Shown in pieces: positions 32,219 through 41,561 of a DNA stretch of 64,000 bases. The DNA is from Phytopythium helicoides (taxonomy: Eukaryota; Oomycota; Peronosporomycetes; Pythiales; Pythiaceae), in assembly GCA_024867545.1 (NCBI GenBank), contig JANFNE010000006.1, forward strand, positions 992,001 to 1,056,000, read 5' to 3'. Position 1 is the stretch's first letter. Each line of letters opens with the position of its first letter. The notes beneath the pieces are model-generated. The model saw only the letters and a program-made list of their open reading frames with translations. It was not told the DNA's origin and did no database searches. A program made the position numbers and the translations under genes.

Positions 32219-32597
32219 GTGGATGGGTGATGGATTTTGCCTTGCGGGTCGAGGATATCCAAGCTCACGCTCGCTGCTTCATGCTCCAGCACCTGTCCTC
32301 GCGTGGCGCAACAAACGGAGGTTTCCTCTCGTCGCTGCGCCAATCTCCGCCGTATATATAGCCGCCCAAACGCTGGTTGTCGCACTTGATGGCAGCTCGA
32401 AACGGTCAGCTCCAAGTGGAAAAGTGGTTGGCGGTGGCGTTGGCTTCGCCATGAACTCGAACTCACCGTCAACGACAGCGTGTGGGGCTAAGCGTTGTCT
32501 ATTCAATGCGGACGCGGGCAAAGCATAGGGGGGGGGGGGGGGAAACCTGCTCGCAGCCGCGTCCATCCTGTCCGGGTGGCAACTCGCCTCGAGTCGG
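32219..32597. other. Intergenic region with G14 tract
   Basis: 379 bp between the start of the C2/EF-hand gene and the stop of the DUF1279 gene, both on the minus strand. It contains the promoter of the first and the 3' UTR of the second. A run of 14 G lies at 32529-32542 (C14 on the transcribed side), 55 bp past the DUF1279 stop. Confidence 0.6.
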
Positions 32598-33237
32598 TCA
32601 CTTTTTGATCTTGGGCGGCAACTTGGGTGCGCGGCCCAGGAAGCGCGCGATGCGCGGTGTGATGGCGAGCGTGACGGCCAGGCGCACGGGCTCGGTGAAC
32701 TTGGTGGCGATCCATGCGAGCAGGAAGGTGCCCGTCTTGGAGTTGACGTGCTCCAGCTCCAGGTACTTGGCCACGCCAAGGTCCTCTGCAAAGGTCACGA
32801 ACCTGGCGCACAACGCGTCGTCGGTTAGTGTCCGCACGCCGTTGGCACAGCTACCCCACTCGAGCGAGACCCAGGCATGGATCGAGGACGCACTTGTTGG
32901 TCGTGGTGACGAGGTTGAACTCGTCGCTCTCGTCGGCGCCGCTGCCCTTGGACGTCTTCTTGGTCTTGACCCATCCCTGGTCGATGGCCACGTAGAAGGA
33001 GCCCAGCACCGCGCCGTACATGCCCAAGTACGTGCCGATGGCCACCACGCCGTACTTGCTCCACAGATCCTTGAGCCGCCCCGCGTGCGTCTTGGACTTC
33101 TCGAGCAGCTCCTCGCGCCGCGTCGCGCCAGTCGCGCCGCCCTCCCCCAGCTCCGCGCGCGTCTTGCTCGACGTGCGCCGCGTCATCCACGGCGAGCGGC
33201 GCAGCGGCCGCGCGTTGGCCGCCAGCGCGCGCAGCAT
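32598..33237 (-). CDS. DUF1279/FAM210-like mitochondrial membrane protein
   Basis: Two exons (33237-32894 and 32802-32598, GTGCGT donor) give 182 residues. The first ~30 residues are rich in Arg/Ala/Ser without acids, as in mitochondrial presequences. RLKDLWSKYGVVAIGTYLGMYGAVLGSFYVAIDQGW is the DUF1279 pattern: a basic helix, then one membrane segment. The C-terminal exon (WIATKFTEPVRLAVTLAITPRIARFLG) continues the domain with a second hydrophobic helix. FAM210 proteins act in the mitochondrial inner membrane and affect translation or iron-dependent development in animals. The exact role here is unknown. Confidence 0.8.
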
Positions 33238-33296
33238 GGCGAGTCGGCGAAGTTGATGGATGAAGCCTTTCTAGAAGGCTCGCATTGTATTATACG

Positions 33297-33395
33297 AACT
33301 CCAAGTACTCTCTAACTCAATACCTCTCTAATATTGGCATCGAATTATAGAGGAGAGACCTTACTAACTCCAAGTACTTTTCTAATTCGATACCT
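33297..33395. repeat. Imperfect direct repeat (two ~30-bp copies)
   Basis: Copies start at 33297 and 33366, 69 bp apart. Each begins AACTCCAAGTACT, continues with a TCTAA(C/T)TC segment and ends ATACCT. They lie in the AT-richer 239-bp spacer between the DUF1279 and tetraspan genes. This could be a remnant of a repetitive element; no terminal repeats or ORF were seen. Confidence 0.55.
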
Positions 33396-33476
33396 ATGTA
33401 GACCACTCTAATCGGCACGAGCGACAGGGGGCACCATATCTTGAAGGGGCGCCGCCAACGGGTACAAGTGATCAGA

Positions 33477-34062
33477 TCAGCAGACGTCGTGCTTGAGCAG
33501 GCGCTCGTGCTGCGCCCAGTGCCTGCGCGTGATGCGCGAGCCCAGCAGCAGCAGGTAGAGCGCGGCCATGCCGGCGACGGGCAGCGCTGCGAGCGACACG
33601 GCGTAGAACCCTGCGGCGCAGCGATCGCGGCGTTAGGAGCAGACCGCCAGACGGAGGGAGGGGGGGGGGGGAAGTGCAGCGCAACGCACCTTGCAGGCGC
33701 TCGCAGCCCGTGTGCGAGAGGTTGTCATCGAGCTTCTCGCTGACGCAGTAGCCGGCAAAGTCGGCGGTCTTCAGGAACGGCCGCGCGAACTGCGAGATGG
33801 CGAAGCTCACGAGCGATAGCAGCGCCGAGTGCACCAGCAGGAAGAAGGCGATGCCGTACTCGTTCACAAAGGCAGCGAGGCTGCCGCAGCACCAGCGCAG
33901 CTGAGGCACGAACGCCAGGCTCAAGCTCAGTACCGCACCCAGCGTACTCAGCACGGCGTACGCTACGCCGCACATCTTCATGAGCGCCATCACAGGCAGC
34001 CCCGCCAGCAGCTCGAGCACCAGCATGGCCAGCAGCACGCACTCGTCCTGGATCACGCACAT
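33477..34062 (-). CDS. Small tetraspan membrane protein
   Basis: Two exons (34062-33690, 33610-33477) give 168 residues. Four hydrophobic segments are visible: LLAMLVLELLAGLPVMALM, VAYAVLSTLGAVLSLSLAFV, YGIAFFLLVHSALLSLVSFAI and YAVSLAALPVAGMAALYLLLL. A Cys-containing loop lies between the third and fourth. This is tetraspanin-like topology, but the loop is short and no CCG motif was seen in it, so a true tetraspanin is doubtful. The intron contains C12 on the coding side (33660-33671). It is divergent from the PH-like gene. Confidence 0.7.
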
Positions 34063-34287
34063 GGTGCGCGATTAGATTCGACTGGTCTCCACGAAGCGAG
34101 ATGCAGATTTGCGTCTTGGAGGAATGGGCAAGACGCGGCTTGCAGACATGCCTTCGCCAAGCGGCTATTAATGCTCGCTGCAAATTTGGCTGGCTTGATG
34201 CTCGCTACTTGGAGGAACGGAACCGACAAGTAACGGACGCAGGGTCAAGGCTGAAAGCGCGGCGTCTTGTGACGACGCGTGATCAAC
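34063..34287. promoter_or_regulatory. Bidirectional promoter, tetraspan / PH-like gene
   Basis: 225 bp between divergent ATGs. No TATA or CCAAT element was recognised. Confidence 0.35.
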
Positions 34288-35637
34288 ATGCGGCATCAAG
34301 GGTACAAGCACGAAGTGGACGAAGAGGAGAACGACGATGAGGAAGAGACGATCGAGCTGAGGGTGTCGGCGTCACGGCAAGACCCAGAGCCTGTGCCGCG
34401 GGAAAGAGTAGCCCGCAAGTCTTTCACGCGACTTCCTCGCTTTCCATCGTCGTCGTCATTTGCGCAGTCCTTCACCGGAGGCGCTCTCTTTGGCTCTGCT
34501 GGCGCAAGCGGAAATGACCACACCATTCATGTCCCCATCGAGGAAACTCGACATCCAGCCTACTCAACGCCGGCAGGGCCGCTGATGGAGAAACTCTCAA
34601 GTACGGTGCTTTGGATGTAGATCGCAGGTAGAACTGTAGTACTGTACTGATGCTTATTGATGTGCATTCCAGCTCTCGTGGCCACAGGCGCGGGAGTGAT
34701 CTCGTCGACGACTCAAATGGTCAATCTAGATTCGATGGCTGATTCAGTTGCCGAGGCGATGAGCTTGCTGCAAAACCCTTTTGGCGTGTATGGTCGCAAA
34801 AAAGATGGTCTGGGTGACTACCTTCTGGATCCAAGGCTCGGAGATATGAAAGAGCAGCGTACTCGACTCAAACTACAGGCATTCTGGCAGCTGTTGCTGA
34901 CTGGCTTTGAGGTAACCTGCCCACTCCTGAAAACCACACTGTCAAGGACAAACACTAAAAGGATCTCTTCGTAGGTGCTCCGGTACTCTGCTGGCAAGCG
35001 ATCCAAGAAGCAGGTACTTTGGCTAGATTTGAGTGGCAAGCTCTATTTGGACGTGAGCAAAAAGGAGCGTCATGCTGCCAAGTGCATGTTTTGGGGGTGC
35101 GTCTGCATAGTCCTCATGCTTTGGCACATCTTGAATATCTAAGAGAATTCGGTATGCAGAGACGTCACCAAAGTCCAAAAGGGAAGCGACGTTGACTGCT
35201 TCACCCAGTCCCTGTCCTGGCGAGATGCCAAGGCGAAGGCGCATCTTTCATTTTCAATTCACGGGCGATACGGCAAAGAAGATCGGGTGTTTGCGGTGCA
35301 AGTAATGCAGAGCAGCGTGCGCAATGTTCTGTTTGAAAACTTCGACGCACTCTTGCGCCTCACAAAAGGTGATGCCGATGGTGAATTTCCGTCGGTTGCG
35401 CAAAAGGTTATTGCTCAACACTACGCCACGTCGGGTGACGTGCTCACACTTCGCCAGGTGGAAGACGTTTTGCTGCGCGAAGAAGAAGAGCGCTTTGGCA
35501 GCAAGGATAGTGGGGTGGAAAAGAAGCGCACGGGTTCAATCCCTGAAACAGGGAATCCAACAGGTGACGACGGCGATGAAAGTGATGGAAGTAGCAACGG
35601 CGAATACGACGAGGACCAACGCAATATTCTTGGCTAG
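34288..35637 (+). CDS. Uncharacterised protein with PH-like domain
   Basis: Four exons (34288-34600, 34673-34911, 34975-35096, 35160-35637) give 383 residues. The ATG at 34288 is the first in frame. Residues 1-110 are acidic and Ser-rich. A middle helix region (MADSVAEAMSLLQNPFGVYGRKKDG) precedes a segment that resembles a pleckstrin-homology fold: LWLDLSGKLYLDVSKKERH, DVTKVQKGSD, LSFSIHGRYGKEDRVFAVQV, then a helix (SVRNVLFENFDALLRLTK). The acidic tail is disordered. A membrane- or cortex-binding role would follow from a PH fold, but the assignment is by eye. Its stop lies 44 bp from the opposite gene's stop. Confidence 0.68.
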
Positions 35638-35681
35638 GATTGATAATAGAGATCGATCACTGTCTGTTGTTTGGATTATCC

Positions 35682-36374
35682 CTATTTGCTATGCCCCTTG
35701 CGCTTTTGCTCTTCCGCATCTCTTTGAAGTCGTTTCTCAACTTCTCGGCGGTAAAACAGCAGCATCTGGATAGCATCCTTAGCTCGGGTGTCGGGTTGTG
35801 CCGAATCGACTGGTTCTGTTTCGCCACCGTACTGTTGCACGCCATCAGGGCTCAGTCCAAGAGAATCTTGATGGGGAGCACCCTTCATTCTTGATGATAC
35901 CGTCGTTTTCCCAAGCCTAGTCATCAACTCAGTCGCTTCTGACGGGTGGACATACAGTGGGGCTGGAGGTTGATAGCTTTTGTCTAATAGTTGATGGCGA
36001 AGGGGCTTTGTCGGAGCAGGGGGAAGTTGAGTCGATGGGTTCCACGTCGCTTGCCCCTCTGTTTGATACCCATTCTCGAGTCTCTCTTTTTCAGCTTTTT
36101 CGCGACGGAGTTTCGATCGCTGCTCAGTTGCTAGGGTGGTGGAAGAAGACCTCGATGGTTTGACTTTTGTCGTTAATCCAGGAATTTGAAATGCTGCGGA
36201 TTGCTTGACACCACTCGTCGCTTGCAATCTTGGACGCATGGTGCGGTGCTGCTGCATGAACACAGAGATCTGTTCCATCGCAATTTTGCCACGATCATGG
36301 CAATCGGGACTCGTGCCGTAGGAACGCAAGAGATCATTCAGCTGCGGGGGAGATGGGAACTCTCTCGATAGCAT
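35682..36374 (-). CDS. Hypothetical protein, 230 aa
   Basis: An intronless frame from the ATG at 36374; the frame extends upstream without another ATG. The N-terminus (REFPSPPQLNDLLRSYG) could be a short amphipathic motif. The middle is Ser/Arg/Lys-rich (QRSKLRREKAEKERLE) and the C-terminus is a basic helix (FYRREVEKRLQRDAEEQKRK). No known domain was recognised. It is divergent from the armadillo gene by 236 bp and convergent with the PH-like gene. Confidence 0.6.
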   Translation of the reverse strand: MLSREFPSPPQLNDLLRSYGTSPDCHDRGKIAMEQISVFMQQHRTMRPRLQATSGVKQSAAFQIPGLTTKVKPSRSSSTTLATEQRSKLRREKAEKERLENGYQTEGQATWNPSTQLPPAPTKPLRHQLLDKSYQPPAPLYVHPSEATELMTRLGKTTVSSRMKGAPHQDSLGLSPDGVQQYGGETEPVDSAQPDTRAKDAIQMLLFYRREVEKRLQRDAEEQKRKGHSK

Positions 36375-36610
36375 TAGCGTCCTCGATGAACTCAAGCTGC
36401 GAATTTGACTGCAGTGTTGGCAAATCAACAACAATGAACTAGAGTCGCCATATTTATAGCGGCGACGGGTTTTCCAGCAAACACAGCTTCAGCAGACAAC
36501 AATAGAAGAGGTCATGAATTGAAGCGAACAGGTTTGGGGCACTGTTCTCATGAACCTATCTTGAATGAAAGAAACAGAGAGGAGAGCTGAGCATCTTCTG
36601 AAACATTTCA
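36375..36610. promoter_or_regulatory. Bidirectional promoter, hypothetical / armadillo gene
   Basis: 236 bp between divergent ATGs. No known motif was recognised. Confidence 0.35.
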
Positions 36611-39600
36611 ATGCCTGAGGCTCGAGTACTTCCAGCACCAACTCGCCGCCATGCGATCGCCTACACTGCACCAAATTCAAAAGAATTGACACCCGAGGAA
36701 CAAGCTCGCGCAGATCGAGCGGTTTTTGCCCGAGCCGCTTTAATTCGGAAGCTGCCTTCCGTCCGATTGCACTCTTCATCAGCAGACTCACCACTACGCC
36801 GCCCATCGACAGCATCGGCCGCTGTACGAAGCCGCATTCATCAGACTCTTCAGCGCAATAACAGCGAGTTCAGCCTCGTAAGCTCGCAGAATAGTGCAAA
36901 CCACATTCGTAACGAAGCTCATAGAGCTAATCACGACTTGTTATCCCAGCATACTTCGAGGCTAGGAGAACGATTGCCAAATGCTTCAAATATACTTGTT
37001 CGCCCAACGACAGCTCAAGAAAAAAGCCGAAATCAAACCTCTGCTCCTTCATCACCTGCTGACCATTCTGATCACTCCAGGACGGTGATGATTCGCACAC
37101 CTCATCGAAAAAGTAAGGTAGAAGGCGGTAAATCGCATCAACGAAGTGGACAGACAGAGGATCGAAAGCCTTCGGGAGTTTGCACAGCTGTCGCTGATGA
37201 GCAAGCGACCATTCTACGCAAGCGCCGCTGTGCCGAGACGTTTGCGGATATGCTTTCTCTACGCATTAACGTTGATGGCGATGCAGACCGTAGCGACACT
37301 GACGCTGCTGGAGTGAACACTATGCTAGATCACGGTATCATTCAGTCGATATTGAATCTCACCAGCACGTCTGATGCCACTACGCTACTCCATTGCAGCC
37401 GAGCGCTGTACTACCTTTCAACTTATTTGCCAGCAAGAAAACACATGATTGCACAGGGAGTTGTAACAGGAATCAAGACACTTGCACGCGTTTCACCGCC
37501 TGAGTCTCGAGAAGACTTAGCTGCAACACTGTGCCGACTTGCTGAAGAGCCCGACACCATCGAGGCACTATTCTTCGAGGGCATCGATCGATCATTACTG
37601 CGACTCTTTACAACGTCTGGACCCGAAACAAAGCGAATTTGCGCAATTGCAGCATACAATCTCTCGGTCGATGCAAATCAGCTGAAGCACTTTGGTGAAT
37701 CGTTCTCTCAACTCCTTGTCAATCTAAGCAAGCCAAAATCTACCGTACCCACGGTGTCCGATGCAACGGAGCAGCTTCCGAGCGTAGCTTACTTAATGAA
37801 AGCTATCTACAATGTATCATTGATACCAGCATACCACAACACTCTTCTTGGCGACAGCATTCCACGATTTATGATGCTCCAAATGCCTACGCTACCACCC
37901 CATATCCAAGCTTGGGTCATGCGATCATTTGTATTGTTGAGTGGAACACGGCATAATCGCATTCAAGTGCTTTCTCAACAGTTCTGTAAGCTAATTAAGT
38001 CAGCATTGACGAGTCCAGAGGAGTCTACACAGGAACTAGCAGTAATTGTCCTGATTATGCTGTCACTCGACGAAGGGAGTCGAATCAAACTTTGCAACTG
38101 GGTTCCAGCATCGGCAATTGTCCAGAGTAGCCAAAGACACTTAGAACAGAACCTGTGTCCGAATGCAATCGAGACAGTGCCAGAAACCGACAGAGGTAGA
38201 GGGTCTCCGAGTCATCGACTCATTCATGCAGAGAGAAAACGGCGGCTGCTACATTTTCATGCATATTTGCTGCGCAATCTTTGCGAGAGCGTTCTGACTC
38301 ATCATGAGTTGATCCAAGAGGGTGTCATTCCCGCGCTACTGGGTATGAGTAGAGTTGACGATATTACTCTGAAGTCTAGCTCAATCTCTGCGCTTTGCTC
38401 GATTATTTCGAGCTCTACCGACGACATCGTGCGAAATATTCCAGAGATAACCGAGCAATTGTTGACACTCACGCTAGATTGCGAGCCCGTCAGATGCGAG
38501 TTTGCTGTGACCGCTTTATACAATATCTCGTGTTGTGATGACACGCTAGAACTTCTTGGTGACTCAGAGTTACTGCTGAAAACTGTTCTGCGACTAGCGC
38601 AGTCACTGAAACAGCCCAGGCTTGCTGACTTAGTGTCGGCGATCGTTTATCGGCTTGCTACCGTCCCCGATTGTGCCCCAAAACTACTAGAGCACGGCTA
38701 TCTTCCTGCATTGATTCATCTTATTCACCAGTTTCCTAGCTGTCGAACTTTTGCGTTGAACGCGCTGTATTTGCTTGTACAGTTCGGAGGAAGCGTGTTT
38801 CCGCACGGGGGAGAAGAGATTGCCCAGTTGGTTGTCGCGTTGCTCAGTGATGGATTGGAGAGTAGTATGGGTCTTACGCGGAAAGGAGAAGCTGTGACAG
38901 ATCCTGTGATGCTACGAAGCGCTGTTACACTTCTCGCCCACCTTGCCAATCATGCAAAAAATCGCGGTATGCTAGTGCGCAACGGGTTGATTTTCCGGTT
39001 CCTCAAACGAATGCACCGAGTTAGCGACAACGAAAAAATAGTCCCAAACAATTGTGCCTTTGTGCTGTATTGCCTAACGGCTACGCAGGAAGGGTGTGAA
39101 CTTTTGGCAAAAGAACGCGGGATTGAAGACATCATCTTTCTTGCACGTACTCGTAGCCAATTGGAGTCGCAGCTAGCTTTGCCTCAAGTTGTAGAGCCTG
39201 TCTCTGGTGACGTTTATGCTGTTCAAGAGCTTTGTATGCAGGCACTATGCCGGCTATCATCGTATATGGGGCTAGAAAGCCGGCTGATAGAGCAGGGGGC
39301 AATCCAAGGCGCCATGGTTCTCGCTCTTGTCAAAACCGATCGTACCAGCATCAAGGCATTGTGCGTGCGAATCCTCGCAAACTGTTTGATCGCAAAGCAG
39401 TGCACTCGTTCCCTTATAGACAATGGGATTATATGGGCTCTATCATCACTTTGCATCGTTTCGTATCCATCGGCTGATACGGACACATATGCTGCATGTG
39501 CCATTTCTCTATGTAACCTGTCCTCGGTATCATCGATGGTGCCCAAGTTTCTCGACGCTGGTGCTCCACGAGCACTCACACATTTGCTTCAGCAACACAT

Positions 39601-41467
39601 CACGCCTCAAAGCGTGCTCGTGACAATCAAAGCCATTGCCAACTTGGTTGCCAACGAGAAGATTTGCCAGGCATTTCTCAACGAAGACATCGAAAAACAC
39701 CTTAGTGCACATTTTGACTCAGCGTCAAGTTCAGATGAGATCCGCCAGCTTGCAGCCATGGTACTTCTGCGTACTACTAGCATTAGTAATGACATGATCT
39801 CCGTAGAGCATCTCCGCACTCGAGTGTTCCGGTGGATGGAACAGATTGTTGTGATGAAGGAAGAGGAGCTGGTACGAAACTGCATTCTCACGGTGCACGA
39901 TCTCACATGTAATCCGTCGATCGATGCAAAAGAGCTGGATGCCCCTCTTGTTCTTCGAATACTTGTTCAAGTCCTGCAACGCCACCGAAGCAACATCGAA
40001 ATTGTCACGTTATGTCTATCGGTTGTGTACAATCTGTCGTGTAAACTAGCACTCCTCCACTATCTTGTACAGGCAGATATCATGCAGCTGCTTCGGCAGC
40101 AAGTACCAACACCTACTGGACTTAGCCGCAGCCGCAAGTCGTCCCAGTCAGATTTGAGTGTTGTCAAGACAAAGAATGCGCATGATGAAACCCCAATCAC
40201 TGCTTCATCTCAATCCAGTGACGCCATCAAACTTTGCTGCTTCATTCTCCATAACGTAAGTTGCAGCGCGGCCGCGCCAAACATCTTGCATCAAGATGCT
40301 GTCTTGGTAGCGCTCATTGGGTTTCGAGCACCTATTCTTCTCCATGATACCTATTTCCTATCGACGGACGGTCTCAAAGAGATTTGCGCGATCGCACTCT
40401 GCAACATTACAGTTGGCAAAGTAAATTCGACTAAGCTCGTCGAGGACAACGCACACAAAGTCTTGATAGATTTCATTTACACGCACCAATTTAAGCGTGA
40501 ACACATGGTGCTGTTCTCAGCGGCATTCCGTAAGCTGAGCAGCGCACCGGGAAATCAGTCACAATTACTGACAGCGGGGATCGCCAAAGCCATGGTGGAG
40601 ATGCTATCACGTTCTCAATCAGACTTGACTGCAGCAGATAATCTTCTCGCGACTTTGAGTTTGCTTTCCAGAGGAGCGATGCACCTACAGCAGTTAGCCG
40701 ATGACGGGGTTCTTCCGTGCGTTGTCAAAATCGCGGAGCGTGGTGGCATTAGTGCTGAGCTCCAAGCAAACTGTTTCGAAATCATCACCAACTTATGCCA
40801 GGCAAGGTTCGACGACGAGGACTCGCCTGCTGCTCAGCGAGAGATGAACATTATCAGCACGCTCATGAAGCTGTCCGAGCACCACTCTAGCCGCCTCGTG
40901 GTCGCATCCACGCCGACAAAATCCGCGGCCTCGGATTGCTTCTACTCTCGGGGGCCAGGGCATCCGCTGCCTCTACCAGAGCTGCTGACGCACCTCATGA
41001 AGAGTCCGTCGTCAGCATCCTCGTTGAAGAAGAACCTCGAGCTCAAGGCAACGTACAGTGTGCCAGCTCGCAAGTGGACGAGCAGCACCCAGCCGACGCC
41101 TAAAGATCCGCCTGCACTCGAGTGCTGCGAGCTCCCACTCGCCGACCCAGCGCAGTCCCTTCCTCTCGACGTCAAGCAGCAGATCGCGCGCATGCGACCA
41201 CTCCCCCACGAGCCTTTAGTGCGCCAGCGTTCTCCAGCTCCAAAGCAGCAGCAGCTCCACCACCACGTGCAGCAGGACGAGCTGCCATTCATCGAGTTGA
41301 CAAGCATCGCGAACGCGAGCGAGGCGCCAGCCAGCGACTTGCCAGGCGTCGAGCCGACACTCTCGCGCTCTGCCGACGCAGCTGCAGCGCCCGCAGGCCC
41401 GCGGAAGCTCCGGCGCGCAGCCTCAGGCCGCCACATCCTCGAACATGGCTACAGCAGCGAGGTGTAG
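36611..41467 (+). CDS. Giant armadillo-repeat protein
   Basis: A single exon of 1618 residues from an ATG at 36611. Residues 1-220 are disordered and basic. From about 230 to 1440 run armadillo-type helices with recurring signatures such as SRALYYLSTYLPARKHMIAQGVV, AIAAYNLSVD, AVTALYNISC, AISLCNLSSV, LSVVYNLSC and AIALCNITV; the ALxNLS core is typical of ARM repeats. Residues 1470-1618 are disordered, Pro/Ala/His/Gln-rich. No F-box, U-box or kinase domain was seen. ARM arrays are interaction scaffolds; Vac8-like and flagellar ARMC-type roles are possible but not supported by a specific motif. The INTS1 start lies 94 bp downstream on the same strand. Confidence 0.8.
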   Translation: MPEARVLPAPTRRHAIAYTAPNSKELTPEEQARADRAVFARAALIRKLPSVRLHSSSADSPLRRPSTASAAVRSRIHQTLQRNNSEFSLVSSQNSANHIRNEAHRANHDLLSQHTSRLGERLPNASNILVRPTTAQEKSRNQTSAPSSPADHSDHSRTVMIRTPHRKSKVEGGKSHQRSGQTEDRKPSGVCTAVADEQATILRKRRCAETFADMLSLRINVDGDADRSDTDAAGVNTMLDHGIIQSILNLTSTSDATTLLHCSRALYYLSTYLPARKHMIAQGVVTGIKTLARVSPPESREDLAATLCRLAEEPDTIEALFFEGIDRSLLRLFTTSGPETKRICAIAAYNLSVDANQLKHFGESFSQLLVNLSKPKSTVPTVSDATEQLPSVAYLMKAIYNVSLIPAYHNTLLGDSIPRFMMLQMPTLPPHIQAWVMRSFVLLSGTRHNRIQVLSQQFCKLIKSALTSPEESTQELAVIVLIMLSLDEGSRIKLCNWVPASAIVQSSQRHLEQNLCPNAIETVPETDRGRGSPSHRLIHAERKRRLLHFHAYLLRNLCESVLTHHELIQEGVIPALLGMSRVDDITLKSSSISALCSIISSSTDDIVRNIPEITEQLLTLTLDCEPVRCEFAVTALYNISCCDDTLELLGDSELLLKTVLRLAQSLKQPRLADLVSAIVYRLATVPDCAPKLLEHGYLPALIHLIHQFPSCRTFALNALYLLVQFGGSVFPHGGEEIAQLVVALLSDGLESSMGLTRKGEAVTDPVMLRSAVTLLAHLANHAKNRGMLVRNGLIFRFLKRMHRVSDNEKIVPNNCAFVLYCLTATQEGCELLAKERGIEDIIFLARTRSQLESQLALPQVVEPVSGDVYAVQELCMQALCRLSSYMGLESRLIEQGAIQGAMVLALVKTDRTSIKALCVRILANCLIAKQCTRSLIDNGIIWALSSLCIVSYPSADTDTYAACAISLCNLSSVSSMVPKFLDAGAPRALTHLLQQHITPQSVLVTIKAIANLVANEKICQAFLNEDIEKHLSAHFDSASSSDEIRQLAAMVLLRTTSISNDMISVEHLRTRVFRWMEQIVVMKEEELVRNCILTVHDLTCNPSIDAKELDAPLVLRILVQVLQRHRSNIEIVTLCLSVVYNLSCKLALLHYLVQADIMQLLRQQVPTPTGLSRSRKSSQSDLSVVKTKNAHDETPITASSQSSDAIKLCCFILHNVSCSAAAPNILHQDAVLVALIGFRAPILLHDTYFLSTDGLKEICAIALCNITVGKVNSTKLVEDNAHKVLIDFIYTHQFKREHMVLFSAAFRKLSSAPGNQSQLLTAGIAKAMVEMLSRSQSDLTAADNLLATLSLLSRGAMHLQQLADDGVLPCVVKIAERGGISAELQANCFEIITNLCQARFDDEDSPAAQREMNIISTLMKLSEHHSSRLVVASTPTKSAASDCFYSRGPGHPLPLPELLTHLMKSPSSASSLKKNLELKATYSVPARKWTSSTQPTPKDPPALECCELPLADPAQSLPLDVKQQIARMRPLPHEPLVRQRSPAPKQQQLHHHVQQDELPFIELTSIANASEAPASDLPGVEPTLSRSADAAAAPAGPRKLRRAASGRHILEHGYSSEV

Positions 41468-41561
41468 CCATTGTCCCGAATATAGCGGCGTCGGGGTCCC
41501 TCGATTCGCGCTTGACTTGGCGTTTGTATGCCATTCGCCTTTCGCGACCGCAGCAGCAACC

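Noticed and set aside
31136..32230. Plus-strand Gly/Pro or Arg/Trp-rich frames across the GPP exons
   Set aside because: They are antisense readings of a repetitive coding sequence; the minus strand has consistent splice sites and phases.
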